A stretch of DNA of 64,000 nt from Planctomycetaceae bacterium (lineage in GTDB: Bacteria > Planctomycetota > Planctomycetia > Pirellulales > Pirellulaceae): assembly GCA_002717145.1 (NCBI GenBank), contig PBCP01000043.1:15592-79591 (forward strand), written 5' to 3'. Positions 54,648-63,919 of the stretch are shown piece after piece (position 1 is the first letter of the stretch; every line of letters begins with the position of its first letter). The notes beneath the pieces are model-generated. The model worked only from the letters and a program-made list of their open reading frames with translations, had not been told where the DNA came from and did not search any database. The position numbers were made by a program, and so were the translations under genes.

Positions 54648-57600
54648 CTATTTTGGTGGCTCTTTTTCCGGTAAAGGCTTGGCCTCAGGTGTTTTCTCTT
54701 TAACCTGCTTTGCAGGCAACGCTTTCGGCTGGGGTTTTACAGGTGCTTTTTGCATCTGCTTTTGATTACGTTGTTCGACCGCTTTACCAACTTGTCCAAA
54801 GGCCTCGAAGAATCCTTTGGCAAAAGCGTTTGCTGCTCCACCTGTGCTGCGCGTAGCCTGAGCGTGCATTCTTATCGGCGCAGCCGGCCAAGTAGGCTCA
54901 TTTGTCACACTAAATTCAAAAATGTGGTTTTTATCCGCAACGACGGTGACTTTTTGGTTCTCGAGATCCGAGATTACGTTGAAAACCCGAATGTATCCTG
55001 GGATTTCTCTCGGAGGCATCAACATGCGACCGTCCCGCTTGTCCATACAGAAGACTTCCGAACGGATACTGCCGCTAGTTCTATTCTGAGTGGATGTTGG
55101 ATTGAGCTGTCTGATAAATGCCATCACCGGCGAATCAGTTGATTGAGAAAGTGGTAGTGCCCAGCCTTCGACCGAAGCTGGAGTTTGCCAGAGGTACTCA
55201 CCGGAATTGGCATCTAATGCGTAGATATTTCCATTGATCAGGCGAGTTTGCATGCCGATGGAGGGAATCGTGATGCCTCGTATGGTCGCACTACGGTTCG
55301 GGATGACAAGGTACTGATCTTCGTATTGGATGACATAGAGATTCGTCATCTGTGGTTCTTCAGGTAGTTTCTTTTCAATAACCAATTGCCCTGTCGCCAG
55401 ATCTCGGATCTCAAACTTGCCTGTTGGTTGCATTAAGGCCAAGCGTGTACCCATCATTTGACCTCGTAGTCCGGTGACATAGGTTTGCTGCCATACCATT
55501 TCTCCATTGGATACATCCTGAAGCCCAATCATGATGTCCGTGCCGGTCAGTTTATAGACCAGCGACTTGAAGCCTTCGATTGGCCACCTTTCAGACCGGT
55601 TAATGCCGTCGATTCGTTGCACTTCAGCCCCGTCTGTCAAGCTGTATTCGGTAGCAACGACAGCATTTGGAGCAATGACGATGATGCGATTACCTTCGGT
55701 GTAGATCTCACTTCCGGCTTGAATACCGTTGCGAATCCAGATGGTTTCGCCTGTGATAGGATCAACACAATAGAGGTCACTTTGCTGTTGATAAACGATT
55801 CCATTTAGATTGATGTTGCCGGAAAGCCCAAGTTTATTTCCCGCAGCATCAACGGCGTTGTAGCGTCGAGTTCCCCAGGGAGTCGTGGTAACACGAGATC
55901 TCAACGGAATGGACACCGACCCGTTTGTACTGCTTGGTAAAATCGACTTTCGCCAGAGAATTGCTTCGCTCGGATCGTTACTCGCATTAAGTAAGTCGAT
56001 CGCCAAAACTTCCCGTCCGATAAAAGCAAACATATAGTGGCCATAGATTTTTGCGTATGCGACGGTATATTGAGTACCAAATACCTGTCGGCCGGTGTTG
56101 AGCGAAACTTCCTGTACGATTTGCCCGCTGGAAGCACGAATGGCAATCGCATTCTTCTGTTGATCGTAGCCGATTGTGTAACCCTTTGGCCACGGTCCTC
56201 GAACTTCTTTGATCGGGATATTATAGATTCGTTGATAGCTTGGGAATTGTCCTTCGGTGTCGGTAGTTTTTTGGACTGCCGTGAATCCCAATGGCCAACC
56301 AGAACTGGTATTGGCAAGAGCTTCGAAGGGCTCGGTATTAAGCGTCTGAGTGACAAACTGCTCGCCGGTTTGCTCACCGTCAACCCGATTCTCTGCCCAT
56401 CTGTTCCGGATAATAGAAAGTGTGTTGAGTGCATCCTGATGACGTCCAACACCTATGTATAATTTAGCCAGTTCAACATGGCTTCGACGCTGGATCTCGT
56501 CGTCTTTAGAATTTAATTGCAGTGACACCAGAAGTAACTCAGATTCAATTGTCTCCTGAATATAACTTGATTCAGAGTCGACCAATGCTGAGGCAAGTTC
56601 AATTCTCGCCGTGTCAGCTAGAGTATGCGTTCCAAAAAAGCGTGTGAAATCACGCAGACGCAAAATGTCTTTCTCAGCTACGGCTTCCTCCAGATATTGT
56701 GAAATTCTAGATTCAATTTCGGCTCGTTGCTGCGCGTTGCCGGCAGCCAATAAAGCCCGCAATTGTCCCTGAACCCACCGGTCAGTTCGGACGTGAACTC
56801 CCTGAGGTGTAAGTTTCAGCACTTCATTGACATTTGCACCGGCGTCTTCCGATTGACGAGCGTGATCGATCAATTGGAGGTAAGTATCAAAGGCTGCTAT
56901 GATTTCCCCGACCACACGCTGTCCCGACGCCTTCGTTTGCAACAATTGTTCGATTTGCTGGCCAGTGAGTGGAAGTGCTTCCAATTCAGTCAGAAGCGTC
57001 TGATATGTTCCATAATCCTGCTGCAAAAGCCTCAGCATAGTTCGGATAAGGAGCTGTTCAATGGCTAGATCATTGGGGGCAAGCTGCATCGACTGACGGA
57101 GTGTGGTAAGCGCTGCGTCATAATTGCCTTCCTGCAACTGCAACTCTGATTGACGAGAAAGCGCCCAGATATCGTCCTTGTTGGCTGCCAGACGTTGGTT
57201 GACTTCTTCACGTAACGGTTCTAGCTGGTAATAAACTGAGATAGCGTCTGGGGTTTGTGATATTACCTGATCATTGAAGCAAACCAGATTCCCAAATGGT
57301 TCATTGAGCTCGATTTTCTTCAGTATTTTTCCGGTGTCGAGATCTAGCTGCAGCAGTTTCTTGTTAGAGATGGGCACAAAATATGTGTTTTCAGACCGGA
57401 AGCCTCGCCCATTTACGACTCCCTGGTCGATCAATAACTCTTCGTCACAAACCGCTTCACCGGATTCCAGAGAAATCGAGGAGACTTTGCTTTTACCTAC
57501 CACCAGTGCGACGTTGTCAACGATACAGCCTATATACAGGTCTCCGGTTCGCGCGACCGGCTTCCAATGCGGTTTGCCCGTTAGCAGATTGAGACAAATC

Positions 57601-59450
57601 AGATTGTTGTTTTCAGGCGGCGTCGCAACAACCGTACCATCGGAGATTGTAATTGTTGAATCGATCCACTGCTGTTTTTGATTTTCACTATTATTGTAGG
57701 GGATTCCGTTGAATTGCCGAGCCTGTCGCAGATTACGGTTGATGTAAGTATAGCCCCAAAGAAGTGTTCGCGAAGATATATCGACCGCTACAATAGCACC
57801 GGCTGCTGTTGGGCAAACTAGTACTCCGTCGGCAAAGGAGGGAGAGGCACTGGCAAGACGCCGATTCCAGTCGAGTGTGATCTTTCGATTGTCGACGTGA
57901 GCGAGTTGTTGCTGCCATTTGAGGTTGCCGGTCTCAGCATCGAGTACGAGTAGGCGAATCTCTCCGTTCTTCTCTCCAATGACGTATAGATCTTCATATA
58001 ACGGTAATGGAGGCCCTAGAAAGAAAATTCCGGCTAAATCAGGGTCGTCTTCACCTGTTTCTCCACCAACAATCCAGTTCAGTGACCCTTCCGATTCCAG
58101 ATCCAGCGCTACGAGTTTGTTCGTTGAACTTGGCCCGCTGGCATTGGAGTTGCCAGGGTTAAACACAAAACTCCGACTGTTCGTTTTTTTAACGATTTCA
58201 AGGTCCCAAAGAGCAAACACCTGCTTGCCGTCGCTGCACAGTTGACCGAAAGCATGGTCCTGCATCAGCCTCTGCTGGAGTTCGTTCTTGCGTGTTGCGT
58301 CAGCCGTACCCACGTTTTGCGTGGATGTTTCTAGTAGACTTTCCTCGTCTTCCGAATCAAACCACGGGAACTCCCATAATCGCTTGCCTGATTCAAAATC
58401 AATCGCAATGACTCGCGAAGGACTACGGGTGATTACAGTTTTTCCCACAACAAGTGGCTGGACTGAGGATATAGCATGCTGCTGTTGTAGTTGTTGTGAT
58501 TGGATGAGTGACTGCAGGTGACCTTCATCGAGTCTGTCTGCGCCTGTTGGGACACGCCAGCGAATCGACGGTAACGGGATGCCACCCTGACTAATCGCGT
58601 TGCGGTCTGGCGACCCTCGGAACAGGACCCACTCGATATTGTCATTGATGGAGAGGATTTCTCCTTTGCCGGCTAAATCATTAAGCCAGTCGATCGGATT
58701 CTCATCTCCTGTGAAAATCTGTCGCCGTTCGCCGCCGATTTCAAAGGCAGCCTCTGGAAGACCATTTTTCAATTCAAGCAGCGTTTCAGAAGCCTTATTC
58801 GGCAGTTGAGCATGCAGCCAGCAGGTTGCCAAAATCAGAGAGAGCTCTGGGTCATACTTTTTGCGTGCTCCCGGAGTATCGTGTACTCTTTGGAAATTCA
58901 ACGCAGCAGCTAATGGCTTACCACTGTCTAAATCCCGATAGGCAAGCAAAATGGCTGACTCATACCCAGCCTGTGTGTGGAAATACTTTCGAGTGACCTC
59001 AGTTAATTGCGATAGCTTACCGGATTCTAAAGCAGTATTTAGTATTTGAGCAGCCTCAGTACCGTATTGTAACTCGTACAATTCCAATGCATTTGCGGGG
59101 AGCGTACCCAATAAACGCTGGGCTTCCCCTTTGAGACTCACAAATGTCCCGGGGGATTCTTCCAATTCAACAAAGTAATCTTGATTCTCATCCATGCTGG
59201 TATTGGCTGCAGCCGCCTCAACACCCGGAATAACTTCTTCATCAAATGTTTCAGTGAGAATGGTGCCTAGATGAGAAACAGCATCACTGAACTGTTCGTC
59301 CTCGATTGCCTTCCGAGCTCGACTTAAGTGTTGTTTGACAACTCGAGGAGCGGGAAGAAACACATTTGCCGTTGGCTCTTGAGCCTCGATGAGGCTAGCA
59401 AGAGAAACCATTAACGCAGCACTTGTTATTAATAGAAGTAGGTTTTTCAT
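54648..59450 (-). CDS. Giant secreted PQQ-propeller/TPR protein
   Basis: 1600 residues. Signal peptide MKNLLLLITSAALMVSLASL, cut near LIEAQE. Order: TPR-like helices (about 30-290); first beta-propeller of PQQ-type blades (for example VIAIDFESGKRLWEFPW, LLVLDAETGNLKWQQQL, IVAVDISSRTLLWGYTY); a central TPR block (about 800-1060: NYDAALTTLRQSMQLAPNDL, RHQDALNTLSIIRNRW); second propeller (LYCVDPITGETIWIRNG, IYALDANSGEYLWQTPA); and a low-complexity Pro/Lys/Glu tail. It is a scaffold- or adhesin-like protein outside the cytoplasm, without enzymatic residues I can name. Transcription is divergent from HU across 706 bases. Confidence 0.9.
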   Translation of the reverse strand: MKNLLLLITSAALMVSLASLIEAQEPTANVFLPAPRVVKQHLSRARKAIEDEQFSDAVSHLGTILTETFDEEVIPGVEAAAANTSMDENQDYFVELEESPGTFVSLKGEAQRLLGTLPANALELYELQYGTEAAQILNTALESGKLSQLTEVTRKYFHTQAGYESAILLAYRDLDSGKPLAAALNFQRVHDTPGARKKYDPELSLILATCWLHAQLPNKASETLLELKNGLPEAAFEIGGERRQIFTGDENPIDWLNDLAGKGEILSINDNIEWVLFRGSPDRNAISQGGIPLPSIRWRVPTGADRLDEGHLQSLIQSQQLQQQHAISSVQPLVVGKTVITRSPSRVIAIDFESGKRLWEFPWFDSEDEESLLETSTQNVGTADATRKNELQQRLMQDHAFGQLCSDGKQVFALWDLEIVKKTNSRSFVFNPGNSNASGPSSTNKLVALDLESEGSLNWIVGGETGEDDPDLAGIFFLGPPLPLYEDLYVIGEKNGEIRLLVLDAETGNLKWQQQLAHVDNRKITLDWNRRLASASPSFADGVLVCPTAAGAIVAVDISSRTLLWGYTYINRNLRQARQFNGIPYNNSENQKQQWIDSTITISDGTVVATPPENNNLICLNLLTGKPHWKPVARTGDLYIGCIVDNVALVVGKSKVSSISLESGEAVCDEELLIDQGVVNGRGFRSENTYFVPISNKKLLQLDLDTGKILKKIELNEPFGNLVCFNDQVISQTPDAISVYYQLEPLREEVNQRLAANKDDIWALSRQSELQLQEGNYDAALTTLRQSMQLAPNDLAIEQLLIRTMLRLLQQDYGTYQTLLTELEALPLTGQQIEQLLQTKASGQRVVGEIIAAFDTYLQLIDHARQSEDAGANVNEVLKLTPQGVHVRTDRWVQGQLRALLAAGNAQQRAEIESRISQYLEEAVAEKDILRLRDFTRFFGTHTLADTARIELASALVDSESSYIQETIESELLLVSLQLNSKDDEIQRRSHVELAKLYIGVGRHQDALNTLSIIRNRWAENRVDGEQTGEQFVTQTLNTEPFEALANTSSGWPLGFTAVQKTTDTEGQFPSYQRIYNIPIKEVRGPWPKGYTIGYDQQKNAIAIRASSGQIVQEVSLNTGRQVFGTQYTVAYAKIYGHYMFAFIGREVLAIDLLNASNDPSEAILWRKSILPSSTNGSVSIPLRSRVTTTPWGTRRYNAVDAAGNKLGLSGNINLNGIVYQQQSDLYCVDPITGETIWIRNGIQAGSEIYTEGNRIIVIAPNAVVATEYSLTDGAEVQRIDGINRSERWPIEGFKSLVYKLTGTDIMIGLQDVSNGEMVWQQTYVTGLRGQMMGTRLALMQPTGKFEIRDLATGQLVIEKKLPEEPQMTNLYVIQYEDQYLVIPNRSATIRGITIPSIGMQTRLINGNIYALDANSGEYLWQTPASVEGWALPLSQSTDSPVMAFIRQLNPTSTQNRTSGSIRSEVFCMDKRDGRMLMPPREIPGYIRVFNVISDLENQKVTVVADKNHIFEFSVTNEPTWPAAPIRMHAQATRSTGGAANAFAKGFFEAFGQVGKAVEQRNQKQMQKAPVKPQPKALPAKQVKEKTPEAKPLPEKEPPK

Positions 59451-60156
59451 TATTGAATGCTTCTTTTCAAATGCATAAAGCTGGTTTGAATTGGGTTGCA
59501 GAACCTATTTTTTATCCTGAAACGCTTGGATTTTTAATTTTTTTAAAATAAATGGTACTTCATGTTGGAGTGATTCTACGCCACTAATTTATCGGGAATA
59601 TCGACGACACCGCGTATTTTCCTCCCCTTAGAATAGGTATAAGCCAATTGTAAGCGTTTTCACCCTAAAAATCTCGTCTACATTTATATCGAAGTAGCAA
59701 AACTGGGAATTCATAGGAATCTTAATTGGCATATTGAAGTATGTTCCGAGCTGGTTTTTCGCTTAAAAAGACTGTATTTATAGTGTTTTCAGGGATTTTT
59801 TTGTCTCTCTTAACCGACCAGGACTTGTTAATTTTGATCGATGTAGGCTTCTTAACGATGATTTGTATAAACTGGTGACTAATTGGCTAAAAGCAAGCTA
59901 CCTGTTCGATAAGGCTTGGTTTGATTGCTGAAAATTCAATCCAATAAATCGTATTTCAATTGGTGCTACCTTGGTGTTTCACGGATCGAGCCAAGTCTGC
60001 AAAACGTGGTTTTTTTAGGTTTTATTGGCTTTACTATTGCAATTCTTGTCTAAAAACGGCCTAATTATCCGCAGGTTGAAGAATTCAACAAACCGATAAC
60101 TAAATGTCGTCAGACGACTCAATATCATCGTATTTCCTTTCAAGGAGGATAGATAC
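59451..60156. promoter_or_regulatory. Long divergent non-coding region between the PQQ/TPR gene and HU
   Basis: 706 AT-rich bases without a gene in any frame. It must contain promoters for both divergent genes. One feature stands out: gttgaa-gaa-ttcaac (60075-60089), a perfect 6-bp inverted repeat about 70 bases before the HU start, a candidate operator. I found no hairpin-rich ncRNA and no repeated block. Confidence 0.35.
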
Positions 60157-60480
60157 ATGGCTAAGGCGCCAACAAAAACAGCTGTTCTTAAGGCAATTGA
60201 AGACAAAGTCGAAGGGATCACCAAAAAGCAAGTAACTGAAGTGTTAGATGCACTCGCAGCTACGATTGGTGAGACAATCAGCGATGGTGAAACTCCATTC
60301 ACAATTCCTGGCTTGTGCAAAATTGTTGTACAGAACAAACCAGCTCAACCTGCTAAATTCGGTGTACCTAACCCATTCCGTCCGGGTGAAACTATGGATG
60401 TAGCAGCCAAGCCTGCTCGCCGTGTGGTAAAGGTTCGACCTCTTAAGGGGTTGAAAGATATGGCTGGCCAACCCGAGTAA
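60157..60480 (+). CDS. hup: HU-family DNA-binding protein
   Basis: 107 residues. The N-terminal helices (KTAVLKAIEDKVEGITKKQV, EVLDALAATIGETISDGE) and the beta saddle with FTIPGLCKIVVQNKP fit HU/IHF. The DNA-contacting arm differs from the usual form: GVPNPFRPGETMDVAAKPAR in place of GRNPQTGE-type, and a basic C-terminal tail (RRVVKVRPLKGLKDMAGQPE) extends beyond the common 90-residue HU. Cytoplasmic, nucleoid-associated. The ribosome site CAAGGAGG is near perfect, 8 bases before the ATG, which implies strong expression. A strong terminator follows 52 bases after the stop. Confidence 0.96.
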   Translation: MAKAPTKTAVLKAIEDKVEGITKKQVTEVLDALAATIGETISDGETPFTIPGLCKIVVQNKPAQPAKFGVPNPFRPGETMDVAAKPARRVVKVRPLKGLKDMAGQPE

Positions 60481-60532
60481 TGTACCAGCTGCGGATCCTG
60501 GAATCTAAGTTCCGGGTGAAGCTCAAATCAAG

Positions 60533-60565
60533 AGCGACGTTCCTCGAAAGAACGTCGCTTTTTTT
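60533..60565 (+). terminator. Rho-independent terminator after HU
   Basis: A perfect 10-bp stem (60533-60542 with 60550-60559), a 7-base loop and seven T (60559-60565). It ends the HU transcript before the SGNH-like gene. Confidence 0.92.
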
Positions 60566-60634
60566 ATGCAATTCGTTCTGTATTGATCGATTCAATGTCG
60601 TTGCATCGATTTATCAGTTGGATAGATTACTTAA

Positions 60635-61687
60635 ATGAATGCTCATCTAATACTTATTGCTATTCTGATTATCTACCCGATCATCATTTGGGGAATCTTC
60701 AGGCGGGCTCGGGTTTCACACGGCCGGATTAGAGGCTTGTGTTTGAAATTTAGCTTATTGACGGGATCGCTTATATACTTATTCGGAGCTTTGGAATGCT
60801 ACTTTTATAATTTCGTCGCGATTTCAGACGGTTTTGGGCAAACTAAAATGCATCAAAACTGGCGTGAACGATACGGCGTGATTCCCACCAATTCCCTGGG
60901 AATGAGGGACGAAGAACCCGTTCAATCGAGTAAGCCTGCTATGTATGTAGTTGGCGACAGTTTTGCTGCTGGACATGGTATCAACAATTATCAAAATCGT
61001 TTTGCAAACATATTGGAGACTCGCTTAAAGCATCAGTGGGATCTGATTTTACTGGCAAAAGGTGGCTGGGGTACCCAAAAGCAGCTAGAGGTGTACGCCG
61101 AAGTGTCGAACAAACGTGATGATTCCCAGGGATTATTAATCTGGCAATACTACATCAATGACATCGATGATTCCGGTCAGTTTGTGGGACTTACCCGTCC
61201 GTCAATCTACCTTGGAGCACCACGGTTTTTGAAGCCAATCGTAGATAACTATCACTTCGCTAACTTTCTCTATTGGGGCGTTTTTCGTGCAGTCTATGCT
61301 CAGGAGCTTGGGCAGCAGTATCTGGCCTATCTGGAAAAGTGTTTTTCCGATCAGGCTGTGTGGGAGCATCATCGCGGGCAATTGCAGCAGGTTATCGATT
61401 TACAGCATCGGAGCGAAGTGACGACGGTTAAAGAAATGCCGGCAGATCGTAAATTAATAGTCGTCGTTTACCCGAATCTAAAAGATATTCCGACCACCAG
61501 ACGCTTGTCCGATAAAGTGGCTGATTTTTTTGAAAGTCAGGGCGTCGATGTCGTGAATATAGCGGATTTGTTGTTGGACTATTCGGCGGAAGAAATCACT
61601 GTCAACGTATTTGATGGCCATGCCAACGAGATGGCCAATGGCGTGCTTGCAGAGCATCTTTACCAGCGTTTTTTCTCGTCCCCGTGA
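60635..61687 (+). CDS. SGNH-hydrolase-like membrane-anchored protein
   Basis: 350 residues. Two hydrophobic helices at the N terminus (LILIAILIIYPIIIWGIF, KFSLLTGSLIYLFGALECYF) anchor it, then a soluble domain starts VVGDSFAAGHGINN, the GDSx block I of SGNH/GDSL esterases with the nucleophile Ser, and ends with NVFDGHANEMAN, the DxxH block V. Blocks II and III are not clear by eye. It may remove or transfer acyl groups on cell-surface sugars. It follows HU but lies behind a terminator, so it probably has its own promoter. The specific function is not assignable. Confidence 0.72.
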   Translation: MNAHLILIAILIIYPIIIWGIFRRARVSHGRIRGLCLKFSLLTGSLIYLFGALECYFYNFVAISDGFGQTKMHQNWRERYGVIPTNSLGMRDEEPVQSSKPAMYVVGDSFAAGHGINNYQNRFANILETRLKHQWDLILLAKGGWGTQKQLEVYAEVSNKRDDSQGLLIWQYYINDIDDSGQFVGLTRPSIYLGAPRFLKPIVDNYHFANFLYWGVFRAVYAQELGQQYLAYLEKCFSDQAVWEHHRGQLQQVIDLQHRSEVTTVKEMPADRKLIVVVYPNLKDIPTTRRLSDKVADFFESQGVDVVNIADLLLDYSAEEITVNVFDGHANEMANGVLAEHLYQRFFSSP

Positions 61688-61744
61688 ACGTTCAGACTGG
61701 GGTTTGGGCAAAAAAAATTGCCGATATGCAGTAGGTTGCATTAG

Positions 61745-61817
61745 TGGTCGGGGGCGGGCTCGAACCGCCGACACTCGGATTTTCAATCCGATGCTCTACC
61801 AACTGAGCTACCCGACC
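61745..61817 (-). tRNA. tRNA-Phe (anticodon GAA)
   Basis: 73-base gene reading 5' from 61817. Acceptor stem GGTCGGG/CCCGACC pairs perfectly, discriminator A; D-arm GCTCAGTTGGTAGAGC; anticodon stem TCGGA/TCCGA with loop TTGAAAA giving GAA; T-arm with GGTTCGAGCC. No 3' CCA is encoded (next bases are C, T), so CCA must be added by the nucleotidyltransferase. No other tRNA is next to it. Confidence 0.97.
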
Positions 61818-62092
61818 AAGGTAAAAATGTCACAATACACTGCACTATCGGCAATGAAATGGTGAAAAAATAGATTAAAGCAATTAATCTCTGTCGGCAA
61901 CCCCACAGGATGAATTGATTTCTAAAAAACTATAGTCAATATAGACGTGAATGAGTGTTGAGTGGCTTGCTTGACACCCCCATCCTAATGTCTAATATTC
62001 GTGTAGGAAAATAGGTTTTTACCCCCCCCGCTCAAAGGTAATGCCGATATATTTTCCATTACCCAAGCTTGTCGAATACGGAATACAGAATT

Positions 62093-63886
62093 ATGAATGT
62101 GCGGCCGACTGTCGTTTTTGGTTTGCTATTGCTAACGCTAAGTACGCCGGCTGTTAAGGCACAGGAGTTTGTGAAGTCTCCTCGTGTAAGAGCGATTGTT
62201 GAAAAGGGCATTGGTTTTCTCGAGAGTGATTTGACAGGTCAACCCCAGATGGGGAAGGAAGCATATGGTGATGTTTTAGTTGGGTATACTATCTACAAGT
62301 ATCACGATGTTTTTAATCTCCCTGGAGGGAAGACGCATCCCAAGGTTAAAGCGGCGCGAGAAAAGGCGTTGGCGGCTGTTCAAACGGTTGCAAACGACCA
62401 GTATACAGGTGAAAAGAAATATTATGTCGCAGCGGTTGCGGCACTGTTTTTTTTAGATACCGATCCAGATGCCTATAGGACTGAAATTGCAAAACTTATA
62501 GCGATATTGGTCAAAGGGCAAAAGAAGAATGGGGCGTGGGGCTACCCTAATTCAGACCCGAAGGAAGGTGATAATTCTGTAACGCAGTTTGTTGTGCTTG
62601 CTTTGTGGATGGCTCAAAATAGGGGCTTTGAAGTCGACATAGACACTCTTGCGGCAGTAACAAATTGGTTTTTGAGAACTCAGGCTCCCGACGGAGCATG
62701 GGGGTATCACGGCAATGACCCTGAATCCTTCAAACGTATTTCTCAGGAAGTTAAAAGTGGGGCCGGTGGTGACAATAATTGGGGCCATCAATCAGATGCA
62801 GCTTGCGGTGCTTCGAGCTTGTACATCCTTGCGGGAACACTTGGGTTTGTAAATCAGAAACCTAAAGCAGGACCAAAGAAAGTAAAAACATCAACTAGCA
62901 CAGCGATCAAACTAAAGGAAGAAGATGAGGGATTTACGCCTAATCCATTGACAGACAAAGTTGACCGAGGGTATCTAATTGAATCGTTAAAGTTGACGGA
63001 TAAATGGTTCGCCGGTCATTTTCGTTTTGATAGGAAATCTGGGCGTAAGGCGTTTTATCAAAACATATTTAAGGGGCAATGGGCCAGGAATCTAACGGCA
63101 GAAGAACCTGCTCGCTGGCCTTTTTATTCGTTCTACATATTTGAACGTTACCAAACTTTTCGCGCTTTGGCTGAACAGAAATCTCTTATGTCCGAGCCGG
63201 ATTGGTATTCACGCGGTTTGAGTTTTATGCAGTCTGTCCAGCGCGACGATGGATCATTGACCGCCGGTACACCATCAGGAGGCGAGGCAATGGACACGTG
63301 TTTTGGCTTGTTATTTTTAATGCGAAGTACCTTGAAGAGCGTTTCCAATCTGGCCAGGGATACTCAGTTCATCTCTCTTGGTGAGTTACCTGAAGATGCT
63401 GCGAATGCTCGCATCGTTGATGGCAAAATTGTGACGTCAGAACTAGGCGGAGATATTGGCAACCTGCTAGACCAGCTTGAAGGTTTAGATCCTGAAAAGT
63501 TTGAGAACATGAAGAAATTCCCCAAGGTTCTTGAGTTGTCTGAAGATGAAGAAGAGCGGCGGGCTCAAATTGCACGAGTGAAGTCGATGATTTCAGAAGG
63601 TGCTCCGGCAGCCCGACGAGTTGCCATCCGGGCTTATGCTCGGGAACAGGGGCTCGATGCTGTTCCGATTCTGCTATACGCTCTCACAGACCCGGATGTC
63701 GTAGCGACTCAGGAAGCGCGTAACGCGTTGCGGTTTATTAGCCGACGTCTGAATGGATTTGGTTTGCCGGATAACCCAACGCCTGAGGAGAAAGCCGAAG
63801 CAATTGCCAAGTGGCGAAACTGGTATTTACAGGTTCGGCCGGAAGCTGAGCTTGAAGAAGATGGGGTACCGGGCGTAAGTCAGTAA
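62093..63886 (+). CDS. Secreted prenyltransferase/squalene-cyclase-fold protein with HEAT-like end
   Basis: 597 residues from the ATG at 62093; a TTG 24 bases upstream is in frame but unlikely. Signal peptide VVFGLLLLTLSTPAVKAQ. The central alpha/alpha-toroid is shown by repeats such as KKNGAWGYPNSDP, NSVTQFVVLALWMAQNRG, DGAWGYHGNDPE and RDDGSLTAGTPSGGEAMDTC, as in terpene cyclase and prenyltransferase folds, but I see no DxDD or DCTAE catalytic motif. The C-terminal 120 residues are HEAT-like (ARRVAIRAYAREQGLDAVPI, LTDPDVVATQEARNALRFIS). Such proteins are frequent in planctomycetes; the function is unknown. It probably precedes the next gene in an operon (33 bases apart). Confidence 0.85.
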   Translation: MNVRPTVVFGLLLLTLSTPAVKAQEFVKSPRVRAIVEKGIGFLESDLTGQPQMGKEAYGDVLVGYTIYKYHDVFNLPGGKTHPKVKAAREKALAAVQTVANDQYTGEKKYYVAAVAALFFLDTDPDAYRTEIAKLIAILVKGQKKNGAWGYPNSDPKEGDNSVTQFVVLALWMAQNRGFEVDIDTLAAVTNWFLRTQAPDGAWGYHGNDPESFKRISQEVKSGAGGDNNWGHQSDAACGASSLYILAGTLGFVNQKPKAGPKKVKTSTSTAIKLKEEDEGFTPNPLTDKVDRGYLIESLKLTDKWFAGHFRFDRKSGRKAFYQNIFKGQWARNLTAEEPARWPFYSFYIFERYQTFRALAEQKSLMSEPDWYSRGLSFMQSVQRDDGSLTAGTPSGGEAMDTCFGLLFLMRSTLKSVSNLARDTQFISLGELPEDAANARIVDGKIVTSELGGDIGNLLDQLEGLDPEKFENMKKFPKVLELSEDEEERRAQIARVKSMISEGAPAARRVAIRAYAREQGLDAVPILLYALTDPDVVATQEARNALRFISRRLNGFGLPDNPTPEEKAEAIAKWRNWYLQVRPEAELEEDGVPGVSQ

Positions 63887-63919
63887 CGGCGTGTTGCGGA
63901 TGAGCATGAAAAGAGAGCT

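Noticed and set aside
59451-60156. Non-coding RNA in the long gap before HU
   Set aside because: No stable hairpin, promoter-terminator pair or conserved motif could be seen; the sequence is AT-rich and unstructured by eye.
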